Positions 11,901 to 25,000 are shown, counted from the stretch's first letter. The stretch is DNA of 64,000 nt from Gorsachius magnificus (GCA_034008185.1 CM067084.1:45335099-45399098), one strand, 5' to 3'. Notes: generated by a model not told the origin, from the sequence alone. Made by a program: numbers and translations.

Positions 11901-14900
11901 AAGAGACACCTAGTGTTCAGCATTGCAGGTTCTCATAACGGATTGATAACAAGCGTTAACAGGCCAGGACTGGGGCCCTGTAAAGTTAGTATAAAACACA
12001 CTTCTCATAAAGTCTTTGTCCTGTTACTGCTAGCAATGGCAATACTATTTTTACTAGGCCACTAGGTACAAAAGCACTTATTTTGGTTTTCAAAACAAAC
12101 AAATACTATATTCTGCTTAGTGTGCATCTTCTTCTATGGATGCAACAGTTTGTAGCATAAGAGCTCAAGTTTGAAAGTACCACCACAGCAAGTGGCGTGG
12201 GAAGTTCTGTCAGAAGCGGAACAGAGATGAGAAAAGTAAGCATTTGCTCCAAAATGGATACCTGGTAAGGGCAAAACTCTTCTGAGGGGGGTATGTACTA
12301 CAGCCACTGAAGATGTTGCCATCAACAACATGATGTTGCAGTTAGCCATCAATAACACAGACTGTGACAGAGCTTATTACTATACCATACACTGTTGGGT
12401 TTTTTTAAACTTTCTTATCTTTCAGTATTGGGTTTTTTGTGCCTGTGCTGATAGGCTCTTCTCTGAACATGTCAAAGACCATACAAAGATGTATCTGAGT
12501 AAGAAGGCAGCTTGGCAGCCATCTTCATTTTATAAAAATTGACCTTACAGGGTGTACAAGGGTGACAGTGTGAGGTTTGGGTTCTGGCCGGTTGGAGGAG
12601 GTCAGTGGAGACAGTGACGTAGGCTGTGTCCCTACTGGGGATTATGTTCTAGTTGCAGCATTAGGATTCTGGTGTCAACCAGCGAAACAGAGAAACAAGG
12701 TGCCTGAGGCCTACTGCTTCAGTGGTTTATTCCTCCTAGTTTAACTTCTGGCTGCCTTTGTGGTTACTGAATGCATTCATTATCTAAAAGCAGAGTTTAG
12801 CAGCTGGAATAAGAATATTTTATAAAGTCTACTTTGGACATCCAATTTACAGAGAAACCACTTTAGTATTACCAGGATTTATACTATACACATTTCTAAA
12901 AAAAAACTTTTTGAAAAATTAGAGTCCGTGTAAATATGTTACTAATGTGTCATTGTTAAACAGCTCTGCAGGAGGTGACGGTGAATGTAATTTCAGAATA
13001 AACATCAGTGATTGCTGTTCTAATCATTAAGAAAGAGAAAAATGTTTATCTATGAAAGTTTAGTCACTGTAACTTGCATGTGGTATAACATTCTAAGTAG
13101 ATGCTTGTCATAAATAAGTAATAAATAACATCATAGTTTAAAGGACAATATTAACCAGAACCAATTAGTACCAAAATGTCTATCCCCTCATCTTAATATA
13201 GAGTTCTTCATTATATGACATTTAGAGTTTCTGTAACTTGACTCTCAAGTATAGTACATTATGACCATTCTCATTAAAAACAGCTTTTCTTATAGCACTT
13301 AAAATGTTGGACTCCTACGGATAACATAATGAGGGTAGAATGCATTTTGATTGAGTTACCACTAGGGAGAAATTTAATTTAATTAAACTGGTCTTCATTA
13401 AAGTATTACATTGAAGTAAAGTAATTATAAAGGCATGTACAGTATTAGAGAAATCCTGCTGTTTAAAAGACAGAGAAGGCTCATTTTAGAATGATCATAA
13501 TTTTAAAAAAAAAAAAGCTTTGTTCCAATAATTATCTCAAGACTTCTAAAGCATTCATACCTTGTAAAATCTGATGATACATATATGCCATTTAAAGCTA
13601 ATGCTATTCCCATCTACTTGTGATTTCTGCCAATCTGCCTTTGAAAACAAACTTCTGTAGCCCCATTCTGTTTTGTACAAACATCTACTAAAACTTCAGC
13701 GTAAAAATGTGGGTGTTGAATATATTTACATTTTAGAAAAGTGATAAAACCACGAGGAAATCTCAGATTTTTGAAGGTGAATTGTTTTAGCCTTTGAAAA
13801 CACACTGCAACACAAGTTGTCATAGGACACATTTTCTCTTATGCTTTCATTTTCCATAAATACAATACCCCTGTGCAGTTGTTACCCATGAGTTGCACGC
13901 TCAAATTACAAAGCAGCCCATCTGTTTCAAGAAGTCCATGAGGAGGTTAGGGCAGTTTTCAAATGAAGTACCATGACATTCTTGCTCTTTTATTATTATA
14001 TTGGTTCTTCTCATCCCCCATTCACCACTTTTGCTTTTTGTTTCAGGGTGAATTTTCCCATTTGGTTGATTTTGCTTTGTTTTGGCATTGTGGCTATCAA
14101 TTTTCTTGGGTAACAGCATGGGCTGGATTTTGGACGGATCATCCACTCTGAGAAATAACAGTGACTTTCCCAAGCAGTTGGCTTAGCTCCTCACCATTAT
14201 GAAGGAAAGCTGAGGGTTGTGAGGCATAGATCTGGTTGTTGGTGTAAACAAATTTGCCCACTTGCCTAGGAATCTTGGCTCTCATTTGCTTCACCCAGAG
14301 TCCAGGTGCACTAGGCACCAATCCCATCTTTGAGTGGTTACTTTGGCAGGGAAGGGGTGAATATGGTCCACAGGCAACTGATTTGAGCTAGCTTGGGAAG
14401 AATTAGCTCTGGCCTTGCTCTCCTGTCTTACAGTGCCTGTCCTTGTGACCTGTTGGCACTGTTTGCTTTGGTTTGCCTTTTCTGTAATGACTATAATACA
14501 GCCTTTAAATTCATCGTCACCTGATGTTGTAATTCAAACCTCTCCAATTTGCTCCCATATATGGAAAATGAATATAGAAGTGTACGTGTTTCTGAAGTGG
14601 AATATCTTCTTGTCCGTTTCCCTGAAGTCTTGATCTCATTCTGCAACTCAATGTCCAACACAATCAGCCTTCAATAATTAAAAAAAAATAAATCATTAAA
14701 TCCTCTTCGAAAGGTAGCTCTTGCATAGATACATAAAGTCTCTGAAGAACACACATTAATAAAAAAATGAAAAATATTACTTTAGTGTTAAAAATAGAAT
14801 GAGTCTCATTCGTATGTTTTTGATTCTATTTTTTAATTATTCCTGTTACTGACTTTTTTCTTTATTTGTGTTTAGCTTCTCCCCATTTTTGTGTTCTTAT

Positions 14901-15704
14901 TTCTCTTTCTATTGGAATATTGTAATAATTCCAAAATACAAAAAATATGTAAGAAGTCTTTCATTTTTGGAGGTGGACCATGTAAGGACATTTATTACAA
15001 CATTTAGATTTTTTTTCCAGCGCCCTGATGTAAAAAGCTGTTGAACACTAGAAATCCCATAAAGAGTGGGGTGGGCGGTAATTTATCAACAAATTAAAAT
15101 TAAATCATACATCAAATACCATCCTCTTAATTTGAAAGATATGTATCTGGTATTTTCCTGCCTTATAAATTAAAGAAAATACAGAGTGATGTTTACGTAT
15201 ATTCAGTTAAATGACTCAGACTAAATAACATCACACTTCTTTTCCTTAGCATTTGAGGCAGTTTTGCTTGTTAGAAAAGTGCTGGTTTTGTAGCCTATTT
15301 TCAGACAGAGATGAAACCTATTTCTTCCATCTTGTCACAGTGGTGACTATGGCATTTTCAGCAAAATTGGCAAGTAGGTGTCAAGATGGTTGCAAATTTA
15401 AAAAATCTTCAATGTGATCTACAGGGGCTTTGATGAAGACTGAGATTTTGTTTGTGAATTCCCCAAGCAGGAGAACTGTATCGGTACTACACCACAGATT
15501 TGCAATGATGATTCAAAAGGTGATAAGCTAATGTCTCACGCTGCTACAGTGACTGTTTTCTGCTTCCGCTGTCACTATTTATGTCTATATGTGTGTCTAG
15601 TTGCGCATATGTTTTTGCATGGGTTGGAAGAATTAATTAGGCTTTTATTTGTTTTCTACCACTTTGGAATTTCCATTCTTGGCTGAATTTCTCATGCTGC
15701 TAAG

Positions 15705-15737
15705 TTTTTTTTGGTTTTTTTTTTTTTTTTCTTTTTA
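15705..15737 (+). repeat. T-rich tract
   Basis: T8, GG, T16, C, T5 in succession: low-complexity sequence with a 16-base T run at 15,715-15,730. No accompanying element is recognised. Confidence 0.85.
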
Positions 15738-17199
15738 ATCATTTTTCCCATTCTTTTACAATTTTGAGAAAATGTAATTTCAGTGCAATTTGCTAAAAGC
15801 ACTAACAAAATGCTACTGAAAAAAAAATATGTACGCCGCCTCTATGCTCATTCATTCATATTACTTCAACACTAACATTTATTCTGAGGTGAGTAAACTT
15901 ATCTTTGCAGTCAGATCTGGATTCTTACATCCCCCCAGAAGCTGAAAATGTAAACCCAAATACAGACATTCCTGATTTTTTTATTTAATTATGAATAACC
16001 AAATTAACCTCTTTTGTTTATCTCAGAGTACATGCAGATCTTAGACTTGTTTCTCAATTACACTAAATCCCTCTTTTAGCTATTTTAACTATTTTAGCAG
16101 ATTAGGGGCATGACAGAAGATAGAGAAGGGCCCTCAGAGCGTAATGGGTGTGCATTTAAGTGTTACTAGGGTTTCTTCTCCTAGAGAGGCCTGGAAAGCA
16201 GAGCCAGTTAGAAATGGGGCTTGCCAGAATATTGGGAATATGAAAGTGTCTTTCATTTCACATCCATTCAAACCCACAGTGCAGGGACACATATGATTGT
16301 TGAGGTGAGCCCTTCTGTTTCCTCATGGTATAATATAGACCTGACCGGTTTTAAATTATTTCAGAATATGGCCCTTAAATAAAGGCAGACATTTAAATAT
16401 GCAACCATAGGCCTTTCCCTTGAGATTTTTTTTAATGAAAATGCTCCATATTTATTTATTCCATCAGCTCTCCAATACTGCATATTATATGTTTATTCCA
16501 ACCTGTTGTGTATAGGTATTAAGATTTTTTAATCTCATTTTTGTCTGTTGTAACAGCTTCTGCTTTCTGCACAGCTTAAATATAATCCAAACTTCAAAAA
16601 ATTAAAGGCAGGTCCTTTTGCTAACTGCATCATGTCAATCCAATCTGTCGCATATTTGACCTTCCTGCTTAGTCTAATAGGATGGAGCTGAAGATTTTAC
16701 TATAGACTCATCAAGTAGCAATCATTCAAAATAACACATTTTGTCCTTTTGCCAGGTTCATTACCCTGAAACCCATTCCTTGTATTTTATGTTCTACATA
16801 ACTCTTAAATTGTCTAAAGGATTTACTACATTCCCTAAACAAGGTACTTTTAAAATATTTCCTGATTATAGATTTAGAGTCTGATTCTTCATTGTCTTAC
16901 AGTCTCTGTACTAATATTACAAGTCTTGTGTAATTTTGTGAAGACAGGCTGGGTATACAGTGTTATCAAATCAGAATATGACCATGAGATATTGGCAGCA
17001 AGGATGTGCCTGTAGGTAGTTGCTAAATTCTGACAGCTGGGAGGCTGTCGGTGAACTGATACCAGGACTCACTGCAGTGACCACTAGTACATCTTTGAAA
17101 TTTCCTAGGTATGATTACATCTTTCTTACTAAATTAAACAGTTCCAAGGAACATTCCTGGGCACTGGAACCTTATCACATATACTGCTGAATTGTTCTG

Positions 17200-17490
17200 A
17201 TGGCCTCTGGAGTATTTGTGGATCATGGCCTTTGGCTTGCACCCCTGCACCTGCTCCAGGTGCTGCACCACGGGAATAAGGCTCTCACCCCTGGTCCTAC
17301 CCCAAGGGCTCGTGCTAGGTGCCACTTGGGGCTGCTTGGTCACTGGCACCCAGGCCCCTGTGCTCTTGTTCTCCTCTGGATATCGACATGGCTCCCGTCA
17401 TGGGCCTGGAAGGAGCCCAGCAGGGCATTATTTGGGCTCTCCCCACTTGCCATTGTCTCCCTGGGCTCCTTTGTGGGTGTGCAGATAGGC
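17200..17490. other. Isolated G+C-rich block of unknown origin
   Basis: About 290 bases of clearly higher G+C content, sharply set into A+T-rich flanks. It contains many CC/GG runs, repeated CTGCTCC/GGGCTCC-like words and few CpGs. Overlapping ORFs stay open here in three frames on the plus strand (up to 103 codons) and in two frames on the minus strand (up to 93 codons). That pattern is what G+C richness produces by lowering stop frequency, and no translation resembles a family I know. It could be an old, CpG-depleted transposon or LTR fragment, a retrocopy piece, or a conserved non-coding element. I cannot classify it. Confidence 0.5.
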
Positions 17491-20400
17491 TTTTACCACA
17501 TAACCTACTGATACTCTTGAAGGGTACATAGCTTTTGTTGTGTAAATTGTTTTGGAGAAATACATGTTTGCAGTATATAATAGGTTGAAAGGACACAAAT
17601 GATTATGAGCTTTTCATTAATGTGATATATGACAAAGTAATTTGAATTTGAATTAAACATGCAATCTAATTTGTCATTTCTCTTTATCATATCAGTAGCT
17701 GATGGCTTTACTAGAGTCGAGATATAAACTGTTGCATACTGTGAATGTTTCTACTGAAAGTAGATTACTTTCTGAACCCAGAGCTCTACTGTAGGCTTTT
17801 ACGCAGGCTCAAAAACTCATGTCACATTTCTGCCAGTGCCAGATTCACGGTAGGGATTTGGTTAGAGTTTGAAAGTCCTACATCTGGACTATACCCTATT
17901 GGGTTTTTTATAATAAGAACTCTTTCTTTTTGTTTTGTTATTAGGACCAGAGAAGAAAAATACCGTTATTGCATGCAGATAAAAACACACACAAACATTC
18001 ATTCTCTGCCAAACTAAGACTACAAATTCCATCTGAACTTTAAAAACCTTTTCTTTCTTTATCCTTTCTTTTTTTTTCATTTCCTACAAGACTTTCTGGT
18101 ACTTTCACTTCTAGTGCATATTTCCAAATATCTGTGCAGGTCAGTTTGAGTTGTACTTATGCTAGCAAAGCGTAATTACGTAGCTACTGATAGCACATAG
18201 TGTAGAAGTCAGGATTAAAATTACTGACTCGGAAAACTAATAGAAAACTGTCATAGAAGTTGTTTTAAGGTTGTGCTATGATCGTATAGTTAGTGTATGA
18301 ACTTCATGGCGGAAAAAAATGTTAGCTCACATGATAAAACTTTCTAATGCAAACCAAAATAATGTGGGTGGTAATGTAGGATCCTCTGGAGAAAAGTGTG
18401 TAGTACAAGCTTTTCTAGACTGTGATACCTGAGGGTCCTTACTTAGTACACTGCCTCCTTTAGAGATTTCCAACACATCACATTCCCATCTTCAATTGCA
18501 GGCATTCCTGAGAATTCTCACTCCCTTTACATCAAAAATTCCATATTTTCTCTTTTTCCTTTGGTACTTAGGACATGTGTTACCTGTGTTCAAACTAAAC
18601 TCTCTTGGGAAAGGGCTGAAACATGAGCTGGAAAGGAAACAGTGATACTGTTTTGCTAATAGATAAAAAACCTGCTGCTATCAGAGAAATGCTGATGCTT
18701 TGAATGGCTTCATTTAATGAACATTTTCAGATGAGTAAATCATGGTTCTGGAAGGAGAAGCACTGTGTGACTTGTTGCTGCTATTGTGATTTGATGATTT
18801 GGTATTTTGTTGAAATCAAACAGGATTCTGCCTACTGATGTGCGTGTTTGCTGAAAGTTTAGATCTGATTCACTGTCATCTTCTAAAATGACCAAATTCT
18901 AGTAAAAAGTACAGCTAGACATATTTCAAGTGAAACTTGATGCAAAATTGATAAAAAATGTTTTAAATAAGTGATGCAAATTATTTTTGTATGTGGGATG
19001 CACAAACATGCAAGATGAAAAAAAAAAAACAAAACGGCTATCTATATCTATTTGTCCAGGACCCAGCAGGTCTGATAATGCTACAAAGGTTTTGCTAAAA
19101 ATGTAGACATATTCCTGCATTTTATACTTAATTGAAAATAAGCATTTACCTTAAAAGAAGGCTTACTGATATTTTCATGTTCAGTTTTTATGTAAAGAAC
19201 TTGGAGACAATTACCTTCCCTTGAAGTACAATGGTAAAACAATAGTAAAATGATTACTTCAATTAGACACAGCTCAAATTACATGCCAGAAAAAAAGATG
19301 AGGAAACATTCAGTGTGCTACACTATCATTAGTACATTTTTATGGATCTTAGTTGTTAGTTATGCTGTAGCCTGGCTGTTCTCCAGAGGAAACAGAGCCG
19401 TGTCCCTTCTTTCTTCCTGTTTCCAGAAGGGTAAAGGTCTCACCATGCCCTTCTGTTGTCTCTCATGCTAGCAAATACGGGAATTACTTAATCCTTATTT
19501 ATAAGACTTCTGAAAATGTCTTAGAACAAACCAAACAAAGCACCAAAGTACAAATTAAGAACTGTTAAAAAAATATGCTTCCGTAGTGCTTGGATCTAGC
19601 ATGTTAACCCTACACAGGAGAAGTGAATGTAAGTATCAAATGAGGTCTGGTCTTGGGTGTTTTAAACTATTGCGTCACCTGGTTTCAGGGTGTTGACCCT
19701 TTGTCATTTTGCAGTAGACTTATGTCTGGCAACCTCCTGTTAGTTGGTTGGGTTTAGTTTTGGTTTTGTTTGTTAGTGACATCACATTTTTCCTTGGTTG
19801 TTTCAGTGACTGCTTGTTTTCTTTTCCATGTTGATGCAATCCGCCTTACATGTCTCTCAGCTTGCTGCTTCAATTAACTCCTCAATGGACCCCCTGGCAA
19901 CTTGCATTGTCTCCCACGGCTGTTTCCTATCTCCCTGCTGCTTTTTATCACTTTGCTGGTATTGTGGTGATCACTAGCTGGCTGCTTAGACTATTGTTTG
20001 GAGCACTGCTGATTCCGTACTGATTTTATCGCTTAGTCCCTACAGATCTTTTCTTAAACTTGTATTTTGTTCTCTACCCAATTTTGATATTAGATTTCTG
20101 GCTATGGGACTCTATAAACCAAATCCAATGTGCCTCCCCTGGAAATTTTCAGTCTATTTAGAAGATACTTATTTTTCTTTGAATTTCAAACATTGAAGAT
20201 GGTTATATGAGACTAAAAAAATAAAAAAACAATTAAAAGAAATAAGACTGAGAATTATTTTTTTTAGTCTGTGACTGTATTTTTCCCGTGGTTCTTTTTT
20301 TGTATTTTATTGCCAGTTACTTGTAAATTAAATGAAGCAAAATAGTAAATAGCACTGTATCCCTTCTCTGTTTCTCATTCAAGACACGTTAAGTATCTGT

Positions 20401-21201
20401 CCCTGCTTGCAAACCTCACTTAGTCCCTTGCAACATGAATACCCTAGTTTTTATAGCATTTAGGATTTTCAAAACTTTGAGGGGAGACTTATGGACTTAT
20501 GGGAAAGTTAGAATAATATTATGTGTAAGTCAGAAGCTAGAAGTGAATTGTACATATCACAAATATTTTAAAATTATTTATTAAAAATATTATTATAATA
20601 ACTTCTTTCTAATGAGTTTCATCACTCTTCATCATGATGTATACATTTCAGAAGCAGCTTCTTAGCTCCAACAAAGAATTATTCAAAACAAACAAAGTAG
20701 TGTCTGGAAAAAGCTGTTAATTGAGCCATCAGAGGACTTTTTTTTCTTCACATTTTTAATAAGATTCAACTTCCAGACAATATCTTTGGGTTTTGGTGGG
20801 CCTTATTCATTGATTAATTTTCAAAACTTCATACAGTCTACTGTATATCCTCTGCCCTTGATATAATTTTAGTTTATAATTAGAGTGGCTTTGGAACCAG
20901 TTGATCTCTTGCTTATCATCCTCTTTAAAGCTTGGCATGACCAACATAAGTTTTATACAGTATTACCAGTATGAATGTAATTCTATTTTAAATAAAAAAA
21001 ATAATTTAATCGAGCCCAGGCTTTGTATTTTTAAGGCATTATTATGGCTGGTGTTGAGCAAGTTATACCAATACTGAGTAACAAGAATAAGAAATCATTC
21101 ACACCTGTGCCTTCTTGTACATTGAATTATCCGTCAAACTTTATGGACTGAGGTTCATGTTGCCACAAGTTTCTGCCTTGCAGTCTATTCTTGAATTAGA
21201 T

Positions 21202-21264
21202 TATCGTGTACATAATCTGAATATGGGCAACACACATAGGATACCATGTGTACCGTACACGATA
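21202..21264. repeat. Inverted repeat, 10-bp arms with 43-bp spacer
   Basis: TATCGTGTAC at 21,202-21,211 is the exact reverse complement of GTACACGATA at 21,255-21,264. The right arm also overlaps a smaller palindrome, GTGTAC-C-GTACAC, at 21,248-21,260. The arms contain CpGs, which are rare in this A+T-rich region. It could be a worn terminal-inverted-repeat remnant or a chance structure. Confidence 0.75.
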
Positions 21265-21532
21265 GCCATCGTCAGACACTCTATGACTCAGTGATAGAAT
21301 ATAACCGTATGTGTGTACTGGAACAATGTCAAAGACTTATTAGCTATGTCATTAGTTTTCATAATTTCTGTGCTAATCACGGTTGGTTTTTTTTTTTTAG
21401 TTTGAAACTATTGAGGTAAATTTTTCATTTATTGAATAAAGCTATTAAATAATGTTGTCTACTTTTCTCAGAACAGTCTGAGTTTTTATTTAAAATGTGA
21501 ACTTTTGTTTTTTGAAAGCTAAGAAGGTTTGA

Positions 21533-21577
21533 GGGGTTTAAAAGGTTTTTTTAAACCTTTAACACCCCACCCCCCCC
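21533..21577. repeat. Hairpin plus C8 run
   Basis: AAAGGTTT (21,541-21,548) pairs exactly with AAACCTTT (21,553-21,560) around a T4 loop. Outside the core, GGGG at 21,533-21,536 can pair with CCCC at 21,565-21,568 across a small bulge. A run of eight C follows at 21,570-21,577. On the minus strand this would be G-rich, preceded by a stem-loop. Confidence 0.75.
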
Positions 21578-22118
21578 GAATGGAGCACTTTTCCAAATGC
21601 ATCCAGAACACCTTGTTCTGTTAAACGCATTTAAAAATAAGCTAAAACCAGTTCAAATCTTTATTTACTTTAGTTGAACTCTGTAAGCAATTTTTGAATG
21701 GAGACTTCTTGTGCCCATATCGTGCACATATGGATTCAGCAGATTGTTATTGTATTAATAAGTAAAATCAGAAGAAAATAAAGTTCATTGTTTTAGCACT
21801 TTTGAATGTTACATACTAACAGTATGAACCAAGTTAGTTGTGTAACACAGAAGGGATTATGTATATTTTGTTTGAGACTAGTGGCCACACTTGCATTAGC
21901 TAATTCTTTTCCAGAGGACAAAAGCCGTGTACCAAAGTGTGTAGTAACTTTTTAACTACTGCGATATGGGCATATACACAGAAACAGGTATATACAAGAG
22001 CCCAACTTCTTTCTGATAAATTAGTTTGAGAAATAACATGCTTTACATTTCATTGATGAAAGGATGTTTCATAATTCCATCACAAGTTGCTCTCTCCCTA
22101 ATACAGCCAAGCACTCAG

Positions 22119-22140
22119 AAAAAAAAAAAAAAAAAAAAAA
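22119..22140 (+). repeat. Poly-A tract, 22 bases
   Basis: This is the longest homopolymer in the window, uninterrupted. A poly-A run this long would suit a recent retroposon tail. However, the sequence upstream shows no recognisable LINE, SINE or mRNA body and I find no flanking direct repeat, so it is called a simple repeat, probably length-polymorphic. Confidence 0.92.
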
Positions 22141-24330
22141 GTTGGAAACATAATTTAAATACATAAAGACCACAGAAAGACATACAGTGAATAACAATGA
22201 ACTGCTTGCCTGGCACAGGACACCACTCAATGGAAATTTTGTATTTACATGGAGACAGATGGCACTATACTGTCTTCTTTAACATTCATTCTAAGTAAGA
22301 AAAGCAAACGAGGGACTATTTTTCTTCGGTATGTGATAGCACATACTAAACAAAAGCCTGGGCTATTTATTGCCAAAACATATATAAACTTCACAGAATA
22401 AGTGGAATCTCACAGGAAATAGTTTGAGAACTGTGAACCTCAATATTACATCTCAAGATACTTTTAGGACTTCATCTGACAATATAATGTATTTGTAATA
22501 TGTTAAAGGTGTGTAATGCTACCATATTGGTATTGCTGAGGCATTAGAGACTTGCTAAGGTGAAGTGTTTTGTCAACTGTATGAGCCTAGATTGTCAGAT
22601 CAGATGTAAATAAACAGCAGGTGATGGTTATAGCGTTTTAGCCTGTGGATTAACTTTGTGTCAGTGCCAATACTAAGATTCTTTACAATGTTAAGCATTA
22701 CCATAAGCTTCTGTCAGAGCAAAAATAAGTCCTTTGCTGTACTTTATTGTAAATATCAAGAATGAGAATGAAAGCTTGAGTCAGTCACGGGTAAGAACAG
22801 ATAGTCATTTGTCCGCTGTCCATGTTCCACATGTGTCTGCAATGACTACAGTTGGGTCTGAAAATCTTCAGTGAATGTAAATGGAAGGGACATGGAAATA
22901 TAGTAGTGGATTCCTTAGAGATTTCAGTCTTCTACCTGCCAAGGATGCTCAGAAGATGGGAGCTAGTCAGTTTGCACAGTTATGTAGTGTAGGTTTCATT
23001 TAGTAGTCTGTCTGAAATTTCAGCTGGATTTTATCAGTTGAGTGGCAGCCAGTATTTCTGAAAATGCTTCTAGAGTCCCTGATTATGACATGGGAGGGTG
23101 ACAGTATTTTCCTACTGAAAAGGAAGAAAAGACCAACACTGTCACTAAGGAAGGACAAACCTAAGGAATGAGGAAAGCTCAGATTGAAAATAAACAGCTG
23201 AATTCTGGTTTTGGTTCTGTCAATGGCACAACACGTGAAGATGAGAAGCAATTTTGTATGCATATCAAAGGGAATCCAACATGGCCTTAAAACAGTATTT
23301 TTAAAACTGGATCTACAAGTTAGTGACATACAGTTTACTTTATAATAACAGGATTTATGGACACCTGTCCAAAGGAAACTTTAGGGTACACAATTATTTT
23401 GCATGAAGTTAGTATATGTTTGATAGAAATAGTTGCCACTATCTTCAATATTATGAATACTAACAGTTATCAAATACTTTTTATTCAAGCCAGAAGGTTT
23501 TTCATAGAATCAGATGGGATCTTACATTTCTTCCATTCAAGAAAAAATATTTTAGCACCATCAAAAGATAAAATTACAGTGTTTTGTTGATTTATTTTGT
23601 AGATGTCTTGGGAATATTAATCCTATATGGAATCCATCATGATTTTAGTCTTGTGGCTATTTATTTTAAGGTCAACTAATCCAATTGTTATGCATGTATT
23701 AAGAAAAACTGAGTTGCCACTTCAAACAGGACTCCCTTATTTCCATGCACAGTTATGAAACCTAGTGCTCCAGTAGAAGTTCTGAGTCTAAGCTGTCATT
23801 GCTGTTATTTCTTGGTTAAACTTAGAAAATGAAGAATAGGCAAATTACTCTGAGCTAGTGCAAACATAAATTATCTTGTCTACACATGTTGCTATAATAT
23901 CACCAACGTTAGTAACTCAGGTCTGGATACAGCCACAGCAGTAAAACCTAGAGGCTAAGGCTGTACTTCTCGTATAATCTAACAATAGATTAATGCAGCC
24001 AATTTGCATCCAACCCTAACAGAATGTGGATGAAGTTGTACTCAGCTAGCCAGATTTACTGTCAGCTTAGGTTTCCATTAGTGCATTTCTGTGGGGATAC
24101 TCAAACATCAATAATGGTTCCTAATTTAAAAGAAGTAAATGTCCATGTGTTTAAGGTAGTATTTTTAATCATCTAGTACTATCAACTATTCCTGTTGTTA
24201 CTTACTTGTTATACTTCATTTTGATCTAAGTTTGTTTGAGAGGTAGACTCTAGTGGAGTATGCATATCCACAACACTGGAGGAGACTCAGAATTCAGACT
24301 CATAAAATTACTCAGAGCTCAGTTTGATGC

Positions 24331-24345
24331 TTTTTTTTTTTTTTT
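24331..24345 (+). repeat. Poly-T tract, 15 bases
   Basis: An uninterrupted run of 15 T followed by CCTGCC. It is a simple homopolymer; no retroposon body is recognised on the complementary strand. Confidence 0.9.
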
Positions 24346-24985
24346 CCTGCCTACATCCTATTTCTACCAGTGAAATATACTCCTTTTCTTCCTGTAACTG
24401 AAATTAATTCTCCATCATTTCTAAGTGTTTCCTACTTCCATTTGTTCTCCTTGTTCCTCTCTGAACTTCTCTCAACAGCCACATTTTTATTGGATCAGCA
24501 TGTTAAAAGAGAATACATAAATTGAGAATACTTCGAAGAAGGAGAAGCCTCAGCTAATGGGGGCTCAAAAAGTCATACACTTATGACTGCTTGTTTAGTT
24601 AGAGGAGGGTTTGAGATTTTATTGTTTGTTTGTTTTTCTTGGAGCTATGAAAACAGACATGAAAAGAGCAGCTTTAGCATGAACGTTATCCTGGGCTTTG
24701 CCATTCCTTCTGAGTATGTTAGCACAGCTACAGCGATGATTGTTCAGATTTTGCTTTCACAATAAATTATGACAAATTTGGAGTGAATCCGCTGAAATAA
24801 GTGAAATTATTATAGATTTACACCATTGCTGTAAGAGAAGTTAGAATAGTTAGTGTATTAGCTAATTAAGTCAGGCTGGACATGAAATAAGGAAGAATGT
24901 GGAAAGGGAGAATTATTGGTTTTCTTCATATAGCTTAAATATGTCAAGAGATATGTGACAGGACTTTCTTATCAATTACACTAAT

Positions 24986-25000
24986 TGCACTATTAGTGCA
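24986..25000. repeat. 15-bp odd palindrome
   Basis: TGCACTA-T-TAGTGCA has exact 7-bp arms around one central base. The preceding ACTAAT (from 24,979) can pair alternatively with ATTAGT inside the palindrome. It may be a dimeric protein-binding site or chance. Confidence 0.7.

Larger units (their letters stand above)
1..17130. other. A+T-rich non-coding stretch, no recognisable gene
   Basis: This stretch is A+T-rich throughout, with stop codons frequent in all frames. The ORFs present (mostly 60-90 codons) have low-complexity or haphazard composition and match no family I know. It holds poly-T and poly-A tracts (3,424; 6,285; 8,888; 15,715), two perfect inverted repeats (3,524-3,547 and 6,043-6,069) and several exon-like segments treated as findings (near 5.1, 6.3, 8.2, 12.4, 14.0 and 15.9 kb). 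I see no recognisable transposon, no RNA gene and no CpG-rich promoter. It may be intergenic or intronic; the sequence alone does not decide. Confidence 0.7.

Noticed and set aside
23000..23329. 109-codon minus-strand ORF
   Set aside because: No domain, no conserved motif and no splice context. Judged chance.
23500..23550. CATAGAATCAGATGGGATC, similar to a CR1 3' tail
   Set aside because: Only one octamer is present and the following bases do not match the CR1 3' untranslated segment or reverse-transcriptase coding sequence.
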